Assembly: GCA_964566545.1 (NCBI GenBank)
Contig: CAZMIX010000076.1
Span: forward strand, 1 to 8,785
Length of the DNA: 8,785 nucleotides
Direction of reading: 5' to 3'
From: JAEYFP01 sp964566545
GTDB lineage: Bacteria > Bacillota > Clostridia > Lachnospirales > Lachnospiraceae
Numbering within the stretch: the stretch's first letter is position 1; every line of letters starts with the position of its first letter. Positions 1 through 5,296 of the stretch are shown here, one piece after another. The notes below the pieces were generated by a model. It saw only the letters and a program-made list of their open reading frames with translations, made no database searches and was not told the DNA's origin. Made by a program: the position numbers and the translations under genes.

Positions 1-40
1 AAAGGATAGTTGCGGTTAGTAGCAAAGTAGTAGCAGAGGC

Positions 41-84
41 AAAAGAAAAGTCCGGGAGTGCCCTATTTATAAGGCTTCCCAGAC
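41..84 (-). terminator. Intrinsic terminator of guaA
   Basis: Read on the minus strand, the arms GTCTGGGA and TCCCGGAC (positions 77-84 and 50-57) pair over 8 positions with one G-T wobble, and are followed at once by TTTTCTTTT (41-49). The loop holds a smaller GCC/GGC pairing. The stem begins 9 bases after the guaA stop codon, so guaA is probably the last gene of its transcript. Positions 1-40 beyond it show no gene or motif that I can name. Confidence 0.8.
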
Positions 85-93
85 TCGTTGCTG

Positions 94-1638
94 CTATTCA
101 AACTCAATCGTTCCCGGTGGCTTCCCCGTCAGATCATAAAGCACCCGGTTTACATGCGACACCTCGTTTACAATCCGGCTTGTTACTCTTTGGAGCACTT
201 CCCATGGGATTTTGGCGGACTCAGCGGTCATAAAGTCGATCGTATTGACCGCACGGAGCGCAATCGCGTAGTCGTAGGTGCGTTCGTCGCCCATGACGCC
301 GACGGAGCGCATGTTGGTTAGGGCGGCAAAGTATTGGCTGGTGCTGCGGCCGAGACCGGCTTTGGCAATTTCTTCGCGGTAGATGGCATCTGCGTCCTGA
401 ACAATTTTTACTTTTTCGGCGGTAACTTCGCCGATGATGCGGATGCCGAGGCCGGGGCCGGGGAAGGGCTGGCGGTATACGAGGTTTTCAGGAATACCGA
501 GCTCTAAGCCGGCTCTGCGGACTTCGTCCTTGAAGAGGTCGCGCAACGGTTCTATAATTTCTTTAAAATCTACATAGTCAGGAAGGCCGCCGACATTGTG
601 GTGAGATTTGATGACGGCAGATTCTCCGCCGAGACCGCTCTCCACGATATCCGGATAGATCGTTCCCTGTACGAGGAAGTCCACGGTGCCAATTTTCTTT
701 GCCTCCTCCTCGAATACACGGATAAATTCCTCACCGATGATCTTACGTTTCTGTTCCGGCTCCGTCACGCCTGCAAGCTTGTTATAGAAGCGCTGCTGCG
801 CATTGACGCGGATAAAATTTAACCGATAAGGACCGTTTGGACCAAATACTTCTTCTACCTCATCACTTTCGTTTTTGCGGAGTAGTCCATGGTCAACGAA
901 AACACAAGTGAGCTGATCGCCGACCGCCTTAGAAAGCATTACCGCCGCTACGGAAGAATCTACGCCGCCGGATAGCGCACAAAGAACCTTACCCTCCCCT
1001 ACCTTTTCGCGAATCGCATTGATGGAAGTTTCCACAAAGGATCCCATCTTCCAGTCGCCGGAGCAGCCGCAGATGCCGCGGACAAAATTATGCAGCATTT
1101 CCTTACCTTGGACAGTATGAAGCACCTCCGGGTGAAATTGAATCGCATAAAGCTTCTGTGACGGGTTCTGTATTGCCGCAATGGGACAGTCTGCCGTATG
1201 GGCGATGACTGTAAAACCCGGTGCGACCTCAGAAATATAGTCAAAATGGCTCATCCAGCAAACAGTAGGACTCTGAATACCATGGAAAAGAGCCGTTTCA
1301 TTTTCTACAAATACTTCTGTCTTTCCATATTCCCGCACCGTGGCACGCTCGACTTTTCCGCCGAGAATATGCATCATAAGCTGTGCGCCATAGCAAAGTC
1401 CGAGAATCGGAATACCAAGTTCGAATAATTCCTTGCTATACGTCGGAGCATCCGGTTCATAGCAGCTATTTGGGCCGCCCGTTAGGATGATCCCTTTCGG
1501 ATTGATCTCTTTAATTTTCTCAAGGGGTGTCTTGTAGGAGTAAATTTCGCAAAATACGTCACATTCTCTGATGCGTCTCGCCACAAGCTGGTTGTACTGT
1601 CCGCCAAAGTCCAGTACGATGATTGTCTCTCTCTTCAT
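94..1638 (-). CDS. guaA: GMP synthase (glutamine-hydrolysing)
   Basis: GuaA makes GMP from XMP, ATP and glutamine in the cytoplasm, the last step of de novo guanine nucleotide synthesis. The 514-residue length is normal for the family. The N-terminal class I glutamine amidotransferase domain (about 1-190) shows VLDFGGQYNQL at 8-18, the nucleophile elbow GLCYGAQ with Cys82, and the triad partners in FHPE (His169, Glu171). The ATP pyrophosphatase domain follows with the P-loop SGGVDSS at 223-229, and the C-terminal dimerisation domain ends in the family signature KPPGTIEFE. I chose the ATG at 1638 because it gives the usual MKRETIIVLDFGGQ start and has AGGAGG at 1643-1648. The open frame continues upstream to a TTG at 1749, but that codon lies inside the predicted promoter. 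The gene is monocistronic in this window and divergent from the MATE gene. Confidence 0.97.
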   Translation of the reverse strand: MKRETIIVLDFGGQYNQLVARRIRECDVFCEIYSYKTPLEKIKEINPKGIILTGGPNSCYEPDAPTYSKELFELGIPILGLCYGAQLMMHILGGKVERATVREYGKTEVFVENETALFHGIQSPTVCWMSHFDYISEVAPGFTVIAHTADCPIAAIQNPSQKLYAIQFHPEVLHTVQGKEMLHNFVRGICGCSGDWKMGSFVETSINAIREKVGEGKVLCALSGGVDSSVAAVMLSKAVGDQLTCVFVDHGLLRKNESDEVEEVFGPNGPYRLNFIRVNAQQRFYNKLAGVTEPEQKRKIIGEEFIRVFEEEAKKIGTVDFLVQGTIYPDIVESGLGGESAVIKSHHNVGGLPDYVDFKEIIEPLRDLFKDEVRRAGLELGIPENLVYRQPFPGPGLGIRIIGEVTAEKVKIVQDADAIYREEIAKAGLGRSTSQYFAALTNMRSVGVMGDERTYDYAIALRAVNTIDFMTAESAKIPWEVLQRVTSRIVNEVSHVNRVLYDLTGKPPGTIEFE

Positions 1639-1703
1639 GCTTCCTCCTCTGTTGTTACACGGATTATTATAATAAGGCCTGTCCGGCTTTTCATTTCCGC
1701 CAT
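1635..1703 (-). CDS. Possible 22-codon leader ORF overlapping guaA start
   Basis: Inside the guaA leader, an ATG at 1703 opens a 22-codon frame whose TGA stop overlaps the guaA ATG in the arrangement ATGA (1635-1638). This is the usual geometry for translational coupling. The predicted peptide begins MAEMKSRTG, has four isoleucines in a row (codons ATT ATA ATA ATC) and ends in TTEEEA. The GAG GAG codons near its end are the guaA ribosome site. Its own ribosome site is weak (GGAAG, 4-8 bases upstream). I do not recognise the peptide, and a frame this short can arise by chance. Confidence 0.22.
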   Translation of the reverse strand: MAEMKSRTGLIIIIRVTTEEEA

Positions 1704-1717
1704 CTGCTTCCAACAGA
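1648..1717 (-). promoter_or_regulatory. guaA 5' leader with long-range stem at the RBS
   Basis: On the minus strand the leader starts with TCTGTTG (1711-1717) and ends with its exact complement CAACAGA (1648-1654). The second arm abuts and shares one base with the AGGAGG site of guaA (1643-1648). The enclosed bases can form a smaller bulged hairpin, AAGCC with GGCCTT, and they contain the 12-base palindrome TTATTATAATAA (1664-1675). A closing helix around a folded core is the general form of a cis-regulatory RNA, but I do not recognise the conserved core of a purine, PRPP or ppGpp riboswitch. Confidence 0.35.
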
Positions 1718-1720
1718 CTA

Positions 1721-1749
1721 ATTATAAAGAAAACCTTTAAATTATACAA
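1721..1749 (-). promoter_or_regulatory. Predicted sigma-A promoter of guaA
   Basis: On the minus strand TTGTAT (1744-1749) and a perfect TATAAT (1721-1726) are separated by 17 bases. Transcription would begin near 1714, giving a leader of about 75 nt. The -35 box matches the consensus at only 3 of 6 positions, but the perfect -10 and ideal spacing make this the best candidate in the divergent intergenic region. Confidence 0.6.
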
Positions 1750-1780
1750 GTTTTTTTCATTTAGTATCTAAAATATTATC

Positions 1781-1808
1781 TTGCATATTTATCAATTGCT
1801 GATAGAAT
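1781..1808 (+). promoter_or_regulatory. Candidate promoter of the MATE gene
   Basis: TTGCAT (1781-1786) and TAGAAT (1803-1808) are separated by 16 bases. The -10 box matches TATAAT at 5 of 6 positions and the -35 at 3 of 6. A start near 1815 would leave a leader of about 30 bases before the ATG. No clear operator for a MarR- or TetR-type regulator was found, and no regulator gene is adjacent. Confidence 0.4.
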
Positions 1809-1846
1809 ATGTGTTGCATGGGTAATTGCGAGAGATAAGGCAGGGA

Positions 1847-3202
1847 ATGAAAATGGAACAAAAGAGCTTTCTTTTTTCAAAAAAAGCATTGAATAAATTG
1901 ATCGGTCCGCTTGTGATGGAGCAGATTTTGGAGGTAACGGTCGGGATGCTCGACATCGTGATGATTGCGGGTGTCGGAGAGGCGGCGGTATCGGGCGTAT
2001 CGCTGGTGGATAATATCAACATTCTGCTGATCGGGCTGTTCGGGGCGCTTGCGACGGGTGGTGCGGTCGTCGCAGGGCATTATCTGGGGCAGGGAAGCAA
2101 AGAGAACGCGTGCAAGGCCGCAAACCAAATCGTGCTGTTTGTCGTTGTTTCCTCGATCGCCATCATGATTTTGTATCTGCTCGGCAAAAGCTTTATTTTG
2201 GGGGTCGTATTCGGCAATATCGAGCCGGATGTCGAACGTGCCGCAAATACCTATCTGATTATCACCGGTCTTTCGATACCGGCGCTCGCGTTGTATAACG
2301 GCTGCACGGCGCTGTTCCGTTCGATGGGAAATTCCACGGTGACGATGTGGATTTCGGTTATTATGAATGTCATCCATGCCGTCGGAAATGTCATTTTGAT
2401 ATTTCAAATGCAGATGGGTGTGGCAGGCGCAGCCATTTCGACAACGATCGCCCGGTACGCGGCGGCCGTCATCATCATGGTGATGCTGTTTAACAAGAAA
2501 AATACGATCCATCTCGACCGGAAGAATTTCGAATTCCGCTTTCATAGAAAAATGATCGGCAGGATTTTATATATCGGTATCCCGACCGGTCTGGAAAACA
2601 GCATCTTTCAGCTCGGAAAGATTCTTATCTTAAGCCTTGTGTCCGTTTGCGGCACTTACGCGATCGCGGCCAACGCCGTCGCCGGAAATCTTGCGACGTT
2701 AAATGTCATTCCCGGAAATGCGATGTCGCTCGCCCTGCTTTCGGTCGTATCCGTCTGCATCGGGGCAAACGATTTCGAGCAGGCAAAATACTATACGAAA
2801 AAGCTCATGACAAAAATACATATTTATACGGGAGTCATCAGCATGGCGCTCATTCTCCTGTCGCCCATGATCGTAAAAATTTATCAGCTTTCTCCGCAGG
2901 CGTCCTCGGCGACGAAAGTGCTGATCTGTCTGCATGCTGTCTGCGCGATGCTGTTCTGGCCGGAATCCTTCGTGCTTCCGAATACGCTGCGCGCTTCCAA
3001 TGATGTCAAATTTACGATGGGGATCGCCATTTTTTCCATGTGGGTGTTCCGAATCGCCGCGAGTTATCTGCTCGTCATGCAGTTTAACATGAACATCGTC
3101 GGCGTATGGATCGCGATGGTCATCGACTGGCTGTTCCGCGCCATCGTATTTGTCACCCGATACGTGCGCGGAACGTGGCAGACAAAATATAACGAGGGCT
3201 GA
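1847..3202 (+). CDS. MATE family efflux transporter
   Basis: This is an inner-membrane exporter of the multidrug and toxic compound extrusion family, which moves organic cations or other small molecules out in exchange for Na+ or H+; its substrate cannot be read from sequence. The product is about 451 residues, normal for a 12-helix MATE protein, with hydrophobic stretches along its whole length. Family marks include KLIGPLVMEQILEVTVGMLD near the N-terminus, the glycine-rich ALATGGAVVAGHYLGQG, a central YNGCTALFRSMGNS segment, and the second-half repeat IPTGLENSIFQLGK followed by AIAANAVAGN. The start is ambiguous: ATG 1847 has AAGG six bases upstream, while ATG 1853 has AGGGA at about the same distance. 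An in-frame TTG at 1826 is less likely. The gene stands alone, divergent from guaA and convergent with the HAD gene. Confidence 0.92.
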   Translation: MKMEQKSFLFSKKALNKLIGPLVMEQILEVTVGMLDIVMIAGVGEAAVSGVSLVDNINILLIGLFGALATGGAVVAGHYLGQGSKENACKAANQIVLFVVVSSIAIMILYLLGKSFILGVVFGNIEPDVERAANTYLIITGLSIPALALYNGCTALFRSMGNSTVTMWISVIMNVIHAVGNVILIFQMQMGVAGAAISTTIARYAAAVIIMVMLFNKKNTIHLDRKNFEFRFHRKMIGRILYIGIPTGLENSIFQLGKILILSLVSVCGTYAIAANAVAGNLATLNVIPGNAMSLALLSVVSVCIGANDFEQAKYYTKKLMTKIHIYTGVISMALILLSPMIVKIYQLSPQASSATKVLICLHAVCAMLFWPESFVLPNTLRASNDVKFTMGIAIFSMWVFRIAASYLLVMQFNMNIVGVWIAMVIDWLFRAIVFVTRYVRGTWQTKYNEG

Positions 3203-3205
3203 CTT

Positions 3206-3841
3206 TTAGCTCAGCACCCGGTTCCAGTCGTATACAGCAGCGAGCGACGGCGCCTCAAAATCCGCGTGGAGCTGTTTAAAATAAGGTCCCACGCCGAGAG
3301 AACGCATGCCTCCCGCCTTTGCCGCCTGGATACCGGCTGCGGAATCTTCTACGACAAGGCATTCTTCCGGCTCCAGTCCCATTTTATCCGCGGCGATCAA
3401 AAATACTTCGGGATGCGGCTTGGATTTCTCCGTATCGAGCCCGCAGCTTACCTGATTTAAATAAGGGAGCAACTGTGTCCGTTCCAAAATGGCGGGCGCG
3501 TTTTTACTCGCGGAGCCTACGGAAAGCAGCAGGTTTTTCTGTTTTAACTCGGAAAGCGTAAGATTGACGCCTTTTAATATCGCGCTTTCATTTATGTTTT
3601 GAAGCAGTTCGACATAGTATGCGTTCTTTTTTTCCGCAAGCTGTTTCTTTTCCTCCATGTCATATGTTTGAATCGATTTTTCCAGCACGATTTCCAGCGA
3701 TGCCATTCTGCTCACGCCTCGCTGCCGTTCGTTATCCTCTCTCGTAAAATCCTCGATATGCAGCTCGTCCGCAAGGCGCTTCCACGCGAGATAATGCAGC
3801 TCATCGGTGGAGACGAGCACGCCGTCCAAATCAAAAATAAT
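3206..3841 (-). CDS. Beta-phosphoglucomutase-like HAD hydrolase, start unresolved
   Basis: This HAD-superfamily protein resembles beta-phosphoglucomutase, which interconverts beta-glucose 1-phosphate and glucose 6-phosphate. Visible features are the motif FDLDGV, a cap domain with RGVSR that matches the substrate-specificity loop of Lactococcus PgmB, the second motif GSASKNAP, the lysine of SKPHPEVF and the acidic motif VVEDSAAGIQAAKAGG. The length of about 211 residues is close to the family norm of about 220. The oddity is the 5' end. The only conventional initiator is TTG 3829, which encodes the Leu between the two catalytic Asp residues and would delete the nucleophile. The coordinates therefore follow homology to IIFDLDG, with ATT codons at 3841 or 3838 as hypothetical starts. 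No ribosome site is visible. A phosphatase or other phosphomutase role is also possible, and the gene may be 5'-damaged. Confidence 0.75.
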   Translation of the reverse strand: MIFDLDGVLVSTDELHYLAWKRLADELHIEDFTREDNERQRGVSRMASLEIVLEKSIQTYDMEEKKQLAEKKNAYYVELLQNINESAILKGVNLTLSELKQKNLLLSVGSASKNAPAILERTQLLPYLNQVSCGLDTEKSKPHPEVFLIAADKMGLEPEECLVVEDSAAGIQAAKAGGMRSLGVGPYFKQLHADFEAPSLAAVYDWNRVLS

Positions 3842-3870
3842 TCGAACTTGAGGCGGTGAAGACTTGTCTA

Positions 3871-3899
3871 TTGAAGGATGTTTTATAATCGGTTATAAT
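3871..3899 (+). promoter_or_regulatory. Predicted sigma-A promoter of mrp
   Basis: TTGAAG (3871-3876) and a perfect TATAAT (3894-3899) are separated by 17 bases, and the -35 matches at 4 of 6 positions. Transcription would start near 3906, at the edge of the hairpin at 3911-3928. A second perfect TATAAT lies 10 bases upstream (3884-3889), but its best -35 (TTGTCT, 3864-3869) is only 14 bases away. Confidence 0.65.
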
Positions 3900-3900
3900 C
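3883..3900 (+). repeat. Tandem 8-base repeat, 10-base period
   Basis: TTATAATC occurs twice (3883-3890 and 3893-3900), separated by GG, so the copies are one helical turn apart. Both contain a -10-like hexamer and fall in the mrp promoter. This could be a duplicated -10 element or a same-face protein site. Confidence 0.5.
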
Positions 3901-3910
3901 TAGGGAAACC

Positions 3911-3928
3911 GGTTTATTTTTATAAACC
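3911..3928 (+). promoter_or_regulatory. Hairpin at the 5' end of the mrp transcript
   Basis: GGTTTAT, a TTTT loop and ATAAACC form a perfect 7-bp inverted repeat. The bases just before it also make the 10-base palindrome AAACCGGTTT (3906-3915), so three AAACC/GGTTT half-sites sit side by side. It lies just downstream of the predicted start of transcription and could be a repressor operator or a 5' RNA-stabilising stem. It is AT-rich, 23 bases from the start codon, and has no terminator-like T-run after it. Confidence 0.45.
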
Positions 3929-3951
3929 AATTATGGAAATGAGGAATAAAA

Positions 3952-4782
3952 ATGAGTCAGGAATGCAACCATGACTGCGGCAGTTGCGGTGTCGACTGCG
4001 GTCAGCGAAAAATGAAAAAGAAGGATTTCAGGCAGGCGCCGCATGAGCTTTCGCATATTCATAAGGTGATTGCCGTAGTCAGCGGCAAGGGCGGCGTCGG
4101 CAAAAGCCTCGTGACCTCGATGCTTTCCGTCATGATGCGCCGGGAAGGATATCGGACAGCCGTTCTGGATGCGGATATCACGGGGCCGTCTATTCCAAAG
4201 GCTTTTGGAATCAAAGAAAAAGCGCATGCGGATGAGCTTGGCATGCATCCGGTCAAGAGCTTGAGCGGTATTTCCGTCATGTCCATTAATCTGCTGCTCG
4301 ATCACGATACGGACCCTGTCGTATGGCGCGGACCGATTATCGCAGGCATGGTCACGCAGTTTTGGACTGATGTCATCTGGGAGGATGTGGATTACCTGTT
4401 TGTGGATATGCCGCCCGGAACAGGCGACGTGCCGCTGACCGTATTCCAGTCCCTGCCCGTGGACGGCGTGATCATCGTCACCTCTCCGCAGGAGCTTGTC
4501 GGCATGATCGTGGAAAAGGCCGTCAACATGGCCTCCATGATGGACATTCCGGTGCTCGCGCTTGTCGAAAATATGAGCTGTTTCAAATGTCCGGACTGTG
4601 GCAGCGTGCATTCCATCTTTGGTGAGAGCCATATCGAAGAAACCGCACAAAAGCACGGCATCGGCATGGTATGTAAAATCCCCATCGATCCCGAGCTCGC
4701 CGGCTTGACTGACGCCGGACAAATCGAAGCGATGACAGATAACAGCCTGCTGGAGCTTGTAAGGCGGCTTCGTGAAATTTAA
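3952..4782 (+). CDS. mrp: Mrp/NBP35-family Fe-S cluster carrier ATPase
   Basis: Mrp/ApbC proteins are cytoplasmic P-loop ATPases of the SIMIBI/MinD group that bind and pass on iron-sulfur clusters. Within 276 residues the protein shows an N-terminal cysteine cluster (Cys5, Cys9, Cys12, Cys16), the deviant Walker A SGKGGVGKS at 44-52 with its signature lysine Lys46, LDADITGPS at 72-80, the Walker B/switch region VDMPPGTGD at 151-159, and the CPDC pair Cys213 and Cys216 (with an extra Cys210) that bridges a cluster between subunits. The ATG at 3952 has GAGGA about seven bases upstream. It is a single-gene unit with its own promoter and a strong terminator. The N-terminal cysteines are common in clostridial Mrp and recall the ferredoxin-like cluster of eukaryotic NBP35. 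Confidence 0.95.
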   Translation: MSQECNHDCGSCGVDCGQRKMKKKDFRQAPHELSHIHKVIAVVSGKGGVGKSLVTSMLSVMMRREGYRTAVLDADITGPSIPKAFGIKEKAHADELGMHPVKSLSGISVMSINLLLDHDTDPVVWRGPIIAGMVTQFWTDVIWEDVDYLFVDMPPGTGDVPLTVFQSLPVDGVIIVTSPQELVGMIVEKAVNMASMMDIPVLALVENMSCFKCPDCGSVHSIFGESHIEETAQKHGIGMVCKIPIDPELAGLTDAGQIEAMTDNSLLELVRRLREI

Positions 4783-4796
4783 ACGGAAACGAAAGC

Positions 4797-4854
4797 AAAA
4801 TGCACAAGCCCTCTTAGACTCCTGATGCCTGCATTGATGGGACTTGTGCATTTT
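4797..4854. terminator. Bidirectional terminator between mrp and spoIIID
   Basis: AAAATGCACAAG (4797-4808) is perfectly complementary to CTTGTGCATTTT (4843-4854). A further CCC/GGG pairing (4809-4811 with 4839-4841) lies across a one-base bulge. The 27-base loop can form a small ATGC/GCAT hairpin. The A/T ends give a U-tract in both directions, better on the minus strand (TTTTGCTTTCGTTT). It starts 14 bases after the mrp stop and can end transcripts from both convergent genes. Confidence 0.85.
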
Positions 4855-4898
4855 ATGAGCTGTAAAACCGTTCATTCAGGATATGCAGCTTACGCGTG

Positions 4899-4920
4899 AA
4901 GAGCCTGCAAGCAGGCTCTT
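4899..4920 (-). terminator. Hairpin immediately after spoIIID
   Basis: AAGAGCCTGC (4899-4908) and GCAGGCTCTT (4911-4920) form a perfect 10-bp stem with a two-base spacer, six bases after the spoIIID stop codon. The minus-strand T-run is very short (CTCTT, then CACGCG), so termination may be incomplete, with the hairpin at 4797-4854 acting as back-up. On the plus strand it is followed by TAATCTTTAT. Confidence 0.7.
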
Positions 4921-4926
4921 TAATCT

Positions 4927-5181
4927 TTATATATGTTGATGCAGATATTTTTCCTTCGTTGCAAGTCCGCCACGGATGTGCCGCTCTGATTTGTTCACGT
5001 CAAGCACTTTTCTCGCCTGACTTGCCAATGACGGATTAATTTGCGCAAGACGTTCCGTGACATCCTTATGTACTGTACTCTTACTGATCCCGAATCTCCT
5101 CGCAGTCTGCCTGACCGTCGCGTTTGACTCTATAATATAATTAGCAACGTCCACTGCCCTTTCCTCAATATATTCTTTCAA
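4927..5181 (-). CDS. spoIIID: Stage III sporulation transcriptional regulator SpoIIID
   Basis: SpoIIID is a small DNA-binding protein made in the mother cell during sporulation. It activates and represses many sigma-E and sigma-K genes. The 84 residues align along their length with Bacillus SpoIIID: YIEERAVDVANYI at the start, a helix-turn-helix at about 21-43 containing FGISKSTVHKDVTERL, and the basic C-terminal segment RHIRGGLATKEKY at 68-79 that contacts the minor groove. Bacillus SpoIIID is 93 residues, so the tail is somewhat shorter here. The start is a TTG at 5181 with AGGGGGA five bases upstream (5187-5193). This aligns residue for residue with the Bacillus N-terminus, and no ATG is available. 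The gene stands alone, downstream of fucI on the same strand, with its own promoter and terminator. Confidence 0.95.
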   Translation of the reverse strand: MKEYIEERAVDVANYIIESNATVRQTARRFGISKSTVHKDVTERLAQINPSLASQARKVLDVNKSERHIRGGLATKEKYLHQHI

Positions 5182-5183
5182 GG

Positions 5184-5229
5184 AAATCCCCCTGATAAAC
5201 TTGTTTTTACAGTTTATGCAAGGGGATTT
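5184..5229. repeat. 46-bp nested palindrome over the spoIIID promoter and RBS
   Basis: Two concentric perfect inverted repeats share one centre: outer AAATCCCC (5184-5191) with GGGGATTT (5222-5229), and inner ATAAACT (5195-5201) with AGTTTAT (5211-5217), around a 9-base core. The inner upstream arm is the -10 box of the predicted sigma-E promoter and the outer downstream arm contains the ribosome site. Because transcription should start in the core, a full RNA hairpin could form only in transcripts coming from upstream, such as fucI read-through. Confidence 0.75.
5199..5208 (-). promoter_or_regulatory. SpoIIID binding site (autoregulation)
   Basis: AAAAACAAGT on the minus strand matches the published SpoIIID consensus WWRRACARNY at every position. 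It lies 2-12 bases downstream of the predicted -10 box, over the expected transcription start and in the core of the nested palindrome. A bound protein there would be expected to block initiation, giving negative autoregulation. Binding is inferred. Confidence 0.6.
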
Positions 5230-5239
5230 GCAGATATTC
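5211..5239 (-). promoter_or_regulatory. Predicted sigma-E promoter of spoIIID
   Basis: On the minus strand GAATATC (5233-5239) and CATAAACT (5211-5218) are separated by 14 bases. The sigma-E consensus is KMATAWW, 14-15 bases, then CATACANT. The -35 matches at 6 of 7 positions and the -10 has one mismatch. This fits the known sigma-E control of spoIIID in Bacillus. Transcription would start near 5204. Confidence 0.65.
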
Positions 5240-5296
5240 TATGATAAATATTCTTATAAGGATTTCTGCCTCAAAACCCTTTTATTCAGGCTCTCG

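Noticed and set aside
1639..1720. Guanine riboswitch upstream of guaA
   Set aside because: The conserved three-way junction and loop sequences of the purine aptamer were not found in the leader.
1639..1749. N-terminal extension of GuaA from TTG 1749 (551 residues)
   Set aside because: The extension contains the predicted promoter and leader, is not part of the family, and ATG 1638 has a strong ribosome site.
1877..2545. 222-codon open frame antisense to the MATE gene
   Set aside because: It is a charged, low-complexity translation that mirrors the transmembrane codons of MATE, with no ribosome site or homology that I recognise.
3198..3215. GCTGA/TCAGC hairpin as a bidirectional terminator
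   Set aside because: The stem is only 5 bp with an 8-base loop and no T-run on either strand.
3931..4875. 314-codon open frame antisense to mrp
   Set aside because: The product is rich in His, Arg and Cys with no family pattern, and it covers a clear mrp gene on the other strand; its length reflects codon bias of mrp.
4825..4899. 24-codon plus-strand frame between mrp and spoIIID
   Set aside because: It has no ribosome site and overlaps the arms of both terminator hairpins, so it is most likely a chance frame.
5267..5292. Terminator after fucI (GCCT/AGGC with AAAA/TTTT)
   Set aside because: It has short broken pairing with an internal loop and no following T-run on the minus strand.
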